Below are positions 7,600 to 14,360 of a stretch of 19,738 nucleotides of DNA, in pieces. Numbering within the stretch: position 1 is the stretch's first letter; each line of letters begins with the position of its first letter. Source of the stretch: Clostridia bacterium (GTDB taxonomy: Bacteria; Bacillota_A; Clostridia; Christensenellales; Aristaeellaceae); assembly GCA_017509065.1 (NCBI GenBank), contig JAFWQM010000176.1, positions 1-19,738 on the forward strand. Direction: 5' to 3'. The notes under the pieces are model-generated. The model saw only the letters and a program-made list of their open reading frames with translations, was not told the origin of the DNA and made no database searches. The position numbers and the translations under genes are program-made.

Positions 7600-8312
7600 T
7601 ACCGGCTGCCTCCTTTGTATTGCGCCAGGGCCATCAGAAATTCCTTGCGCTTGCTTGCGCTGACGGGCAGCTCGTGGCCGTGTACCACGACGGTGTTTCC
7701 GTTCACCGCCCGCACATATTTCAAATTCACCAGGAAGGATGCGCTGCACCGCACGAAATGGACGGGGGCCAGCTTGTCTTCGTAGCTTTTCAGGTTGCCC
7801 CATTGCCGGATGATTTCGCTGTCCGTATGGATGAGCACGTCATGGTTGGATACTTCAATGAACGTGATTTCGTCCGCGTTGACGCGGCGGATCTCTTCCT
7901 TGGTACGCACCTCCAGGGTCATGGAGGTGTTCTGATGGGCCAGCATCCGGCACGCCCGGTCCATCTTGGTGGAAAATTCCTCGTAGCGCACGGGCTTGAG
8001 CACGTAGTCGAACGCGCCTACAGAATAGCCCTCGATGGCGTACTGGGTGAGCATGGTGATAAAAATGATCATCACCCGGTTATCCATCTGCCGAACGCGC
8101 TTGGCCGCGTCGATGCCCAGCATATCCGGCACTTGAATGTCCATGAACAGAATGTCCGCGTCGCACTTGTATTCAGTGAGGAAGGGAATGGAGCGGTCAT
8201 ACAGCTTTAATTGATAGGAAAAACCTTCATGGGCCTCCGCATATTTTTTCAGCATCTGGGACAGGCGTTCCGCCTGTTCCGTCTGATCCTCCAAAATGAT
8301 AATATTCAGCAT
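7599..8312 (-). CDS. LytTR-family response regulator (AgrA/LytR type)
   Basis: A 237-residue regulator with an N-terminal receiver domain (about 1-120: acidic pocket LEDQ, phospho-acceptor Asp58 in LFMDIQVPD, ITMLT for the conserved Thr region, conserved Lys in VLKPVR). The C-terminal part is a LytTR DNA-binding domain (about 135-235; RRVNADEITFIEVSNHDVLIH, VRCSASFLVNLKYVRAV, LPVSASKRKEF). It shares one base with the downstream kinase gene, so the pair is translationally coupled. GAGGGG nine bases upstream supports the ATG. Its own promoter carries the same double repeat found at three secreted-protein genes, so positive autoregulation and a local regulon are likely. Domain assignment is firm; the regulon is inferred from site geometry. 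Confidence 0.95.
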   Translation of the reverse strand: MLNIIILEDQTEQAERLSQMLKKYAEAHEGFSYQLKLYDRSIPFLTEYKCDADILFMDIQVPDMLGIDAAKRVRQMDNRVMIIFITMLTQYAIEGYSVGAFDYVLKPVRYEEFSTKMDRACRMLAHQNTSMTLEVRTKEEIRRVNADEITFIEVSNHDVLIHTDSEIIRQWGNLKSYEDKLAPVHFVRCSASFLVNLKYVRAVNGNTVVVHGHELPVSASKRKEFLMALAQYKGGSR

Positions 8313-8373
8313 TCTTATATCCCCTCGTTTTGAGCATTGAGATGGATGATTCCCTTGATTCTTTTACATATAC

Positions 8374-8437
8374 AGCATAGCAAAATCAAAAGGCAGAAGC
8401 AATAGGCACATCGTAACTGATCGGTTTTACATCGTAA
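8374..8437 (-). promoter_or_regulatory. LytTR-controlled promoter of the regulator-kinase operon
   Basis: On the minus strand, TTACGATGTA at 8437-8428 and TTACGATGTG at 8416-8407 are 21 bp apart. Four bases on lies TTGCTT (8402-8397), a 17-bp spacer and TATGCT (8379-8374). The distal repeat overlaps the T-run of the upstream terminator. Both repeats are near-perfect, which suggests strong autoregulation. Confidence 0.82.
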
Positions 8438-8466
8438 AAGCCCTGACCTTCCGAGAAGATCAGGGC
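8436..8466 (-). terminator. Terminator after the GH3/small membrane protein operon
   Basis: On the minus strand, GCCCTGATCTT pairs with AAGGTCAGGGC (one G-U pair) around a five-base loop, followed by TTTT. It lies 30 bases downstream of the stop at 8496. Its T-run is shared with the distal LytTR repeat. Confidence 0.85.
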
Positions 8467-8495
8467 AAAACGATACAGTTTAAGAGAGAGGGAGA

Positions 8496-8924
8496 TTATT
8501 TTTTCGCGCCTTGCTTCATGCAGCCGGAAACCACCATCAACAAGGATGCGGCCACCTGAAACGCGATGCAGGTGACGCCGGTATAGAAAGCGCTCCAGGC
8601 GTACTTGTCCAGGCCGTTCCAGGTGAACAGGCCGCCAGCCACCACCGCGCGGTCGGCCAACGTTACGGTCAGAGCCACGAAAAGGAGGCCTAGGGCCACC
8701 AGCCGCAGAAGAGATACAAGCAGCTCATTCCAGTTTTTTATCTGGGCCAGCAGGGAGCAAACGCAGGCAGTGAAAGCGCCTAGGGTGCAATAGATGGCCA
8801 AGGAACTGTTCAGGATGGGATAACCCACGGTGCCGTTGCTGACGATGAAGAGAACCAGCGCCAGCAGCGCGCACAAGGCGGCCGCGGCAGCCACATAGAA
8901 GGAAACCCGTTGCTTTTTCAACAT
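8496..8924 (-). CDS. Small four-helix integral membrane protein next to GH3
   Basis: A 142-residue protein made almost entirely of hydrophobic helices: about 10-30 (YVAAAAALCALLALVLFIV), 40-60 (LAIYCTLGAFTACVCSLLA), 68-88 (LLVSLLRLVALGLLFVALT) and 112-134 (YTGVTCIAFQVAASLLMVV), with Lys-rich ends. It starts one base after the GH3 stop codon, and its ribosome binding site (GGAGGG) lies in the last GH3 codons, so the two are translationally coupled and probably made together. I recognise no named family. A partner or anchor for the membrane-bound GH3 is a reasonable guess, not shown. The intact GH3 at 463-3486 has no such partner on its downstream side in this window. Confidence 0.83.
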   Translation of the reverse strand: MLKKQRVSFYVAAAAALCALLALVLFIVSNGTVGYPILNSSLAIYCTLGAFTACVCSLLAQIKNWNELLVSLLRLVALGLLFVALTVTLADRAVVAGGLFTWNGLDKYAWSAFYTGVTCIAFQVAASLLMVVSGCMKQGAKK

Positions 8925-8925
8925 C

Positions 8926-10335
8926 TTACTTGCCCTCCTTCTTGCTCTTGATCACGGAAACGGTATACAGCGTTGCGAAAGCCAGGAACAGGCCACCGGT
9001 CGTCAGGATGGCGACGTTGTAAGCCACACGCCACCAGGTGGTGACGGACTGGAATTCGGTGGAGGAATCGTAGGCGTTCATCAGGTTGGTCTGGCAGAAG
9101 GCCCAGATGGTGTTGTGAGCGGCTTCCTTAATCTTTGTGAGGATGTTGGCATCGCCCGCAAACATTTCCGCGCTGATGGGTTGGCCGTCGTTGGTCTGGG
9201 TATCGTAGCCGGATTCAGAGAAGCGACCGCGCAGGTCATAGCCAGTCACACCGGAGTTGGCAACAGCGGCGAACAGATCCACATCGTCGGCAATGTCGGT
9301 GACGGCGTAGCCCTTGAAGCCCCATTCGTTCTTGGCGATGTCGGTGATCAGGCCTTCGCTGGCAGTGCATTCCACGCCGCCGATCTTGGAGAAGGAGGTC
9401 ATCATGCCGCGCATGCCAAAGTCGTGGTTTTCTTCACCGTTCCAATATTCGGGCGCTTTGGCGTCGTACTTATTCGCTTCCATGGGAATCTGGAAGGCGC
9501 GGAGCTCCACCTCTCGGGCGCGCTGCTCGGTCATGAAAGGGGCCACGCCGCCGCGGTTGGTTTCCTGGTCATTAAAAGCAAAGTGCTTGGGAGAAGCCAG
9601 CAGGCCGTATTTGAATGCGCCGATGGCAAATTCCATGCCGGTGTTGCCGGTGAGGATCGGGTCTTCAGAGTAGTAGTCACCGTTCCGGCCGTTGTAAGCC
9701 ATACGGTGGGTGTTCAGGCCAGGGCCCCACAGGATGGGCAGGCCCACGATCAGCGCCTGCAGACCTACTTCTTCGCCCATGCGGAATTGCAGGCTCGGGT
9801 CAAAGGATGAAGCCACAGTGGGAGCAGTGGCGTACAGCTCCAGATAGAAGTGGCCGTTGTTGTCCTTCTTGCTTACAGCCCAGGGCGCGTCCACGCGGGC
9901 GTCACACATTTCAGACTGCATACCGTTGCCAGAGTTTTCGGTGAAGGAGCCGCGGATAAAGCCGATGGAGGGAATATCGCGGAACTCGTTTCCGCCGTAG
10001 CAAAGCAGGCCCAGACATTCGTCGATGGTCATTTGGTCAATGAGCTTCTGCCAGTCGGGGTCGTCGAAATCCCGGAAGGCCAGATCATAGAATTTCAGCC
10101 CGTTGTTCGCGCCGAACACGATCTTGGAGGTGTCGTCATCCTTTTTGACCTCGTAATACTTGCCATTCAGGTCAGCCAGCATGGAGGCAGGGGCGGTCAT
10201 ATCCTTGTATTCTTTGGGCCAGGTACCTTCCCAGTCGGCACGGGACAGTTGGGTTACCTTGTCGGGCTCGTAGTAGTTCCAGTCGCTGTATTCCAGATGA
10301 TTGGATACGGGGAAAAAGTGTATACGCAGATTCAA
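8926..10335 (-). CDS. GH3 glycoside hydrolase lacking its N-terminal half (5'-truncated)
   Basis: The frame aligns to the last 40% of the intact GH3 at 463-3486. LSRADWEGTWP here matches LTRADWAGTMP there, KHFAFNDQE (near residue 250) is identical, and the catalytic Asp347 in AVTDIADD is kept. The C-terminal helix (NVAILTTGGLFLAFATLYTV) and Lys-rich tail are also kept. The GH3_C domain, the fibronectin-like domain and the N-terminal anchor, about 560-590 residues, are missing. Homology stops near 10312. The ATG at 10335 falls in DNA that belongs to the opposite-strand araM-like gene and has no ribosome binding site, so it is not a real start. The frame has no internal stop, which points to a recent break or a contig mis-join. 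Without the GH3_C domain the enzyme lacks its usual acid/base and is probably inactive. Confidence 0.88.
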   Translation of the reverse strand: MNLRIHFFPVSNHLEYSDWNYYEPDKVTQLSRADWEGTWPKEYKDMTAPASMLADLNGKYYEVKKDDDTSKIVFGANNGLKFYDLAFRDFDDPDWQKLIDQMTIDECLGLLCYGGNEFRDIPSIGFIRGSFTENSGNGMQSEMCDARVDAPWAVSKKDNNGHFYLELYATAPTVASSFDPSLQFRMGEEVGLQALIVGLPILWGPGLNTHRMAYNGRNGDYYSEDPILTGNTGMEFAIGAFKYGLLASPKHFAFNDQETNRGGVAPFMTEQRAREVELRAFQIPMEANKYDAKAPEYWNGEENHDFGMRGMMTSFSKIGGVECTASEGLITDIAKNEWGFKGYAVTDIADDVDLFAAVANSGVTGYDLRGRFSESGYDTQTNDGQPISAEMFAGDANILTKIKEAAHNTIWAFCQTNLMNAYDSSTEFQSVTTWWRVAYNVAILTTGGLFLAFATLYTVSVIKSKKEGK

Positions 10336-11403
10336 GCAAAAGCATGCCCACTTGTACTGAATGGAAACGGGCGAGTAGTGATTCCAAATGAGCAGGCAAT
10401 TACCGAAATCACCGCCTGTATCACGCCGGATACGGACTTGATCGTCGGCCTTGGCTCAGGGGTCATCAATGATCTATGCAAGCATGTGAGCTTTCAGCAT
10501 GGTTTGCCTTATATGATCGTGGCTACTGCGCCCTCCATGGATGGATTTGCCTCTGTAGGGGCAGCACTGATCCTGGAAGGAATGAAGATCACGCTGGGAG
10601 CCAGACCGCCCAAAGCGATCATAGGCGATACTGATATCCTGAAAAACGCGCCGATGGAAATGCTTCAATCGGGCTGGGGCGATATCATTGGCAAATATTC
10701 CTGCCTGAATGACTGGAAACTGAGCGCGTTGATCAACGGCGAATACTTTTGCCAAGCAGTATACGATCTGGTGTATGAGACCGCAAAAAAAGTGGAATCG
10801 CTGGCAAGCGGCATATTGCAGCGCGATGAGCAGGCAATCGCGGCGCTCATGGAAGCACTTTTGATTGTCGGAATTGCCATGAGCTTTGTGGGAAATTCCC
10901 GCCCCGCCTCCGGCAGCGAACATCATTTATCTCATTATTTTGAGATTACCGGTATATTGCACAACGAACCGTATTATCCGCATGGCACCGACGTTCTCTA
11001 TTCATCGGTAGTAACAGCAAGATTGCGTGAAATACTGGCCAATAGCATCCCTGCACGGCAGTCATTCGATAGCGCAGCGTGGGAAAAAGAAATCCGCAGG
11101 ATATATACCTCTTCAGCAGACGGCGTGATTCATCTTCAGAAAAAACTGGGATGGCATGAAAAAAATGATTTTTTCAGTATTGCCGGAAAATGGGGATCAA
11201 TTTGCAAGATTCTGAGAGAAGCCCCTACGGAAAAAGAAATGATTCAGATGGTTCAGGCCATCGGGCTGGATATCAATCAATTCAACGCTTTCTATGGAAA
11301 AGAGAAAATCAATGATGCCATTTTGTATGCGAAAGATCTTAAAGATCGGTATAGTGTACTATGGCTATTTGAGAGGGCGCATGCTCCGGTTTGCTGGCTG
11401 TGA
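10312..11403 (+). CDS. araM: sn-glycerol-1-phosphate dehydrogenase (AraM/EgsA-like), 5'-truncated
   Basis: About 363 residues of an iron-containing-alcohol-dehydrogenase-fold enzyme that reduces dihydroxyacetone phosphate to sn-glycerol 1-phosphate. Visible landmarks are the NAD-binding LIVGLGSGVINDL, the PTAPS-type loop ATAPSMDGFAS, and the three probable metal ligands: Asp in SGWGDIIGKY, His in SRPASGSEHHLSH and His in YPHGTDV. Full-length relatives such as Bacillus AraM have roughly 60-70 more residues at the N terminus. Here homology begins at about KVYTQIQAK, right where the opposite-strand GH3 homology ends. The frame stays open upstream to 9850, but that stretch is GH3 antisense. A GTG at 10318 could serve as a start only without a good ribosome binding site. 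The C terminus (DRYSVLWLFERAHAPVCWL) is slightly unusual after LWLF. The base composition is more AT-rich than the GH3 side. Confidence 0.85.
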   Translation, partial: EKVYTQIQAKACPLVLNGNGRVVIPNEQAITEITACITPDTDLIVGLGSGVINDLCKHVSFQHGLPYMIVATAPSMDGFASVGAALILEGMKITLGARPPKAIIGDTDILKNAPMEMLQSGWGDIIGKYSCLNDWKLSALINGEYFCQAVYDLVYETAKKVESLASGILQRDEQAIAALMEALLIVGIAMSFVGNSRPASGSEHHLSHYFEITGILHNEPYYPHGTDVLYSSVVTARLREILANSIPARQSFDSAAWEKEIRRIYTSSADGVIHLQKKLGWHEKNDFFSIAGKWGSICKILREAPTEKEMIQMVQAIGLDINQFNAFYGKEKINDAILYAKDLKDRYSVLWLFERAHAPVCWL

Positions 11404-11531
11404 TTTCAGCGTATTTCGCTTATAAAGCCAGAAATTACTATCCGGGTGACCCTATTTCAAAATTTATAGAGCAATATTTGGTAAGATACTTCTTCGCTCA
11501 TACACGATAAATAACCCCCGCCGGGAAAACG

Positions 11532-11570
11532 GACGACGGCTGAAATTGATGGCCATCGTCTGCTTTTTTT
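11532..11570 (+). terminator. Rho-independent terminator after araM
   Basis: GACGACGGC pairs with GCCATCGTC (one mismatch) around an 11-base loop. A T-run (CTTTTTTT, 11563-11570) follows. Confidence 0.8.
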
Positions 11571-11796
11571 CTATCATTTTACGAAAAACACTTATGTTAC
11601 ATAATGCAAAGAATTCCATTTTTGTCGAAAAGGCTTTATAAAATTCCTTCTGAATCCGCCGGACTTATCGGCGGAATGGGGTGTACCATAGAAAATAGGG
11701 AGTATGCGAACGAAGCATGTTTTTCCAACTGACGAAACAGGTGGCGGACTGCTGCCATGTGATTGACTTGAACGAAGGAATAGGGAATGTGAAAAA

Positions 11797-11852
11797 TGTC
11801 GAACGATTTTTCAAGAATATATTTTAAAGAGGCAAGTTTTTTGCCGCTTTAA
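11797..11852 (+). repeat. Hairpin repeat copy A
   Basis: TGTCGAACGATTTTTC is followed by a 12-bp stem TTAAAGaGGCAA / TTGCCgCTTTAA with a five-base loop and one A-G mismatch. It shares its 5' motif and stem frame with copies at 13884-13941 and 14050-14106, while the inner stem bases differ in a mostly compensated way. Confidence 0.65.
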
Positions 11853-11960
11853 CTTTTTCAATAGGTGATGGAAAGAAAATTGGCTTGGCTCTATATATTT
11901 CCAAGTAAAAAAGGCTAAAAATGTTAAGTGATGATCCCCCAAATCCCTTGTCGCTTCTTG

Positions 11961-12200
11961 TCGACAACTTCTTTTGAAAAAGTTGTGGTTCAATGAAAAA
12001 TTTTGAGAGGGAACACTCATACATCTGCATTTTTACCTCGAAAGAAATTAAGGGAGAAAAATTGCTTTTTTATTCTTCCACTGCTTTCTCGGGAGGGGGC
12101 GTGGGGGAAACCGCTCTTGGGCATCCAAAGAGCAGTTTCCCCCACAAACTTTTGCATTGAGCCAAAGTTGTTTTTTACCATGGGAAATGGGAAGGGCGTT
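11961..12200. repeat. Nested inverted-repeat unit (MITE-like) with an 18-bp central hairpin
   Basis: The unit starts with TCGACAACTT...AAGTTGT (stem 11964-11986). A left arm around GGTTCAATGAAAAATTTTG (about 11987-12005) is imperfectly mirrored by a right arm around 12146-12170, whose reverse complement reads GGCTCAATGCAAAAGTTTG. Between them GTGGGGGAAACCGCTCTT pairs with 12128-12145 with one mismatch. It ends in TTTACCATGGGAAATGGGAAGGG-like sequence that recurs at 13945-13967. It carries no gene. Confidence 0.6.
12101..12145. repeat. Very stable 18-bp hairpin
   Basis: GTGGGGGAAACCGCTCTT pairs with its complement at 12128-12145 (one C-A mismatch) around GGGCATCCA. It has no adjacent T-run in either direction, so it is not a simple terminator. 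Confidence 0.8.
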
Positions 12201-12307
12201 ATCGCCTATGAGATCAGTAACGTTCATAGAAAGCTCCTGCGCGATCATTGTTCTCGTGAACCTATCGCCAGAGAGCTTTTTTCAAATGCTTTGAGTCATA
12301 GGTTATT

Positions 12308-13741
12308 TCATTCAGCGAACAGATCATCCAGCGTGATCACGTTGGTAAATGCACCGCTGTATTCATTTTGCGTCAGGCCGTATGTGGTAATGAGCGTGCT
12401 GCGAATCGTTATTTTGGGGTTGACTTTGCCCATCAGAAGTTCCTGCCTGCCGAGCAGCGTCAGGTAATCGTCCTTTTTTACGGTATATTTTCCGCCATAG
12501 AACTTGATTTCGCACATGTTCAGAACGTTATCGTTCCGGGTCAGCAGGAGATCGATTTGTGTTCCTTCCTGATCATCCTCCCGTTTGGACCATGCGGAGG
12601 CGGAGGTAATAACGCCGGAAATGCCCAGCGCCTTTTTGATTTGGGGAATGTGATTAAAGCAAACGTGTTCAAAGGCCAAACCCCGCCAGGTAACAACGGG
12701 CTGGGCGGTCACATTTTCCTGCCAGAAGGATTCGCTGCCTCCGCTTATATCACGGATAAAATGCAGATAGAACAGGCAAAACGGATCGACAACTTTATAG
12801 TGTTCCTCCCGCTTTCCCATGCCGAAGGGCACATATTTCACCACAAAATCGCTGGCAATCAGCGCGTTCAGGCTCTTGGACAGCCTGCCTCCGTCAGACA
12901 TGCCGAGCTTTTCGGTGATTTCTTTTCTGGTGAAGCCGGCATTGCGTGTTGCCAGGAAGGTTACGATGGCCTTTTCCGTGTCCGGGTTGATAAACACCGA
13001 TTGGTACAGCCTGTCATACTCGTCTTTCAGCTTCGCGTTTCTGGCAAAAATGATCCTGTCCACATTCTGGGCTAAGCTGTATTCGCCGTCGAAATACCCC
13101 AGATAATATGGAATGCCGCCGAAGATCATGTAGCTCTGGGCAATATCATATCTCGAAAGCCTGATATTGTTCGCCTGGAAGAACGCTTCACACTCCTGCA
13201 GCGTAAAAGGCGCGAGCTTGATTTCATAAGTCACCCTGTTATACAGGCCCCCATGATTGTTGATCAGACTGTTCATCATCCAGGAATTGGCGCTGCCGCA
13301 CACAATGACCATCAGGTTTTTCCGATGGCAGCCCCAGTTGTTCCAGAAGCCTTCAAAGGCTCGGATAAATCCTGACCGCGGCGTGTCCAGCCAGGGCAGT
13401 TCATCCAGAAACACCAGCTGTCTTGAACCATCATCGATTTTTTGCAGGAATTGCTCCAACAGCAGAAAAGCATCCAGCCAGTTATCCGGCTTTTTGCTTT
13501 TCTCCATGCCAAATAGAATCAATGAATTATAAAAATGATCCAGCTGCGCCCGAAGCAGCCCCTTCGCGTCCTCATCCGCTGGGGAAAGACCGGCATGGCG
13601 GAATGTGATCCTGCCAGCAAAGGTCTCGTCGATCAAATACGTTTTCCCCACGCGGCGTCGTCCGTAGACAGCTACCAGCTCCGCGCGGTTCCGGTCATAT
13701 AGTTTGTTCAGTTCCTTGACTTCTTTTTCCCGCCCGATCAT
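12308..13741 (-). CDS. AAA+ ATPase with C-terminal DUF234 nuclease-like domain
   Basis: A 477-residue P-loop ATPase. The start MIGREKEVKELNKLY is typical of the archaeal-type ATPase_2 family also common in gut bacteria. Walker A is GRRRVGKT (27-34) and Walker B is LVFLDELPW (Asp113-Glu114). A winged-helix-like middle part follows (FLATRNAGFTRKEITEKLGMSDGGRLSKSLNAL, about 275-310). The C-terminal DUF234 region keeps a PD-(D/E)xK-like pattern: Asp397 in QIDLLLTRND and Glu411-x-Lys413 in CEIKFYGGK. Members of this family are usually single genes of unknown role; nucleic-acid processing or mobile-element functions have been proposed. GGGGGAATGG precedes the ATG. The gene sits alone, between hairpin repeats, behind a perfect consensus promoter with operator-like half sites. 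The winged helix could allow self-control, which is inference. Confidence 0.9.
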   Translation of the reverse strand: MIGREKEVKELNKLYDRNRAELVAVYGRRRVGKTYLIDETFAGRITFRHAGLSPADEDAKGLLRAQLDHFYNSLILFGMEKSKKPDNWLDAFLLLEQFLQKIDDGSRQLVFLDELPWLDTPRSGFIRAFEGFWNNWGCHRKNLMVIVCGSANSWMMNSLINNHGGLYNRVTYEIKLAPFTLQECEAFFQANNIRLSRYDIAQSYMIFGGIPYYLGYFDGEYSLAQNVDRIIFARNAKLKDEYDRLYQSVFINPDTEKAIVTFLATRNAGFTRKEITEKLGMSDGGRLSKSLNALIASDFVVKYVPFGMGKREEHYKVVDPFCLFYLHFIRDISGGSESFWQENVTAQPVVTWRGLAFEHVCFNHIPQIKKALGISGVITSASAWSKREDDQEGTQIDLLLTRNDNVLNMCEIKFYGGKYTVKKDDYLTLLGRQELLMGKVNPKITIRSTLITTYGLTQNEYSGAFTNVITLDDLFAE

Positions 13742-13790
13742 TTTCCATTCCCCCGATCACTTTAACGGGCTGCGAAGAAGATGATTTACA

Positions 13791-13870
13791 TTTCACCGCC
13801 GCTTTAAATTATAATCGCAATTAAAACGGCTGTCAACATTATTTATTCACGTTCACCGCCGTTTTAATTC
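13791..13870 (-). promoter_or_regulatory. Consensus promoter of the ATPase gene with three operator half sites
   Basis: On the minus strand TTGACA (13836-13831), a 17-bp spacer and TATAAT (13813-13808) make a perfect sigma-A promoter. GCCG(C/T)TTTAAATT-type half sites occur three times. Plus-strand copies lie at 13798-13810 and 13858-13869 (within 20-base direct repeats starting TTCACCGCCG, exactly 60 bp apart), and an inverted copy at 13819-13830 sits in the spacer. One pair brackets the -10, which is a repressor-like arrangement. Confidence 0.8.
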
Positions 13871-13883
13871 TTCAATGCGAATT

Positions 13884-13941
13884 ATGTCGAACGATTTTTT
13901 TAGAAAATGATTTTAAAGGTGCAGGGATTTTGCACCTTTAA
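13884..13941 (+). repeat. Hairpin repeat copy B
   Basis: TGTCGAACGATTTTTTTAG leads to the perfect 11-bp stem TTAAAGGTGCA (13913-13923) / TGCACCTTTAA (13931-13941). TTTACCATGCGGAATGGG follows, shared with the end of the unit at 12175-12200. Confidence 0.7.
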
Positions 13942-14049
13942 CATTTACCATGCGGAATGGGAAGGGTGCTCTGCTCCATGAAGTGCTCTATTCCTAGAAT
14001 AAAGAAAGGAAATGACGAAAAATGTCGATTCAATTGCTTGTCAATTTTT

Positions 14050-14106
14050 GTCGAAAACTTTTTTGAAAAACCTGATTTAAAGGTGAAGGGTTTTTTCACC
14101 TTTAAA
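14050..14106 (+). repeat. Hairpin repeat copy C
   Basis: GTCGAAAACTTTTTTGAAAAA leads to the perfect 12-bp stem TTTAAAGGTGAA (14076-14087) / TTCACCTTTAAA (14095-14106). The inner stem pair differs from copy B on both sides, so pairing is conserved. Confidence 0.7.
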
Positions 14107-14360
14107 GTTTATCATGGAGGCGAAAGGAAGGAGGGATCAAATTGTGGACCGAAAGACTGATCAAGCAGAGACGATAGAGGTTCTGGAATGTCAGGAGAAA
14201 AGTAATTGATGAGGGAATGGTGGAAATTCCGCCAACCGAGAGCGAATAGTCCCATTATAATGTTTATGGTGCTGGAAAAGCAAACATGCTTTTTTATGAC
14301 CGCACTGGTGAAGTATTCCCATGACCGAGTATCCCATGTATACATGTATATTTGAGAAAA

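Larger units (their letters stand above)
11404..12307. other. Intergenic, AT-rich stretch with terminator and hairpin repeats, no convincing gene
   Basis: No frame here has coding character that I trust. It holds the araM terminator, hairpin repeat copy A (11797-11852), a hairpin at 11964-11986 and a very stable 18-bp hairpin (12101-12145). Frames crossing 12003-12467 and 12048-12248 read through this hairpin and are taken as spurious. A 45-codon frame at 11373-11510 (SGLLAVISAYFAYKAR, YYPGDPISKF) looks like the tail of a membrane protein and may be a gene remnant. Confidence 0.6.

Noticed and set aside
7600..7803. Longer start for the sensor kinase
   Set aside because: The extension lies inside the LytTR gene in another frame. 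The TAATG overlap with AAAGGAGG upstream gives a much better start at 7599.
9850..10311. N-terminal extension of the araM-like frame
   Set aside because: This stretch is the antisense of the truncated GH3 (its own motifs read on the minus strand). It has no dehydrogenase similarity, so it is not part of the enzyme.
10390..10410. RVVIPNE resembling the SpoVT N-terminal RVVIPKE
   Set aside because: The surrounding residues are continuous with the glycerol-1-phosphate dehydrogenase, so this is coincidence and not the missing spoVT 5' end.
11440..11449. GGTGACCC also present here, as at the recombinase-SpoVT junction, considered as the other attachment site
   Set aside because: The eight shared bases are not flanked by SpoVT N-terminal codons; the local frame reads YYPGDPISK. 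A chance match is more likely.
12003..12467. 154-codon frame reading through the 18-bp hairpin
   Set aside because: It crosses a repeat and the antisense of the ATPase end, and has no ribosome binding site. Repeat-derived frames of this kind are spurious.
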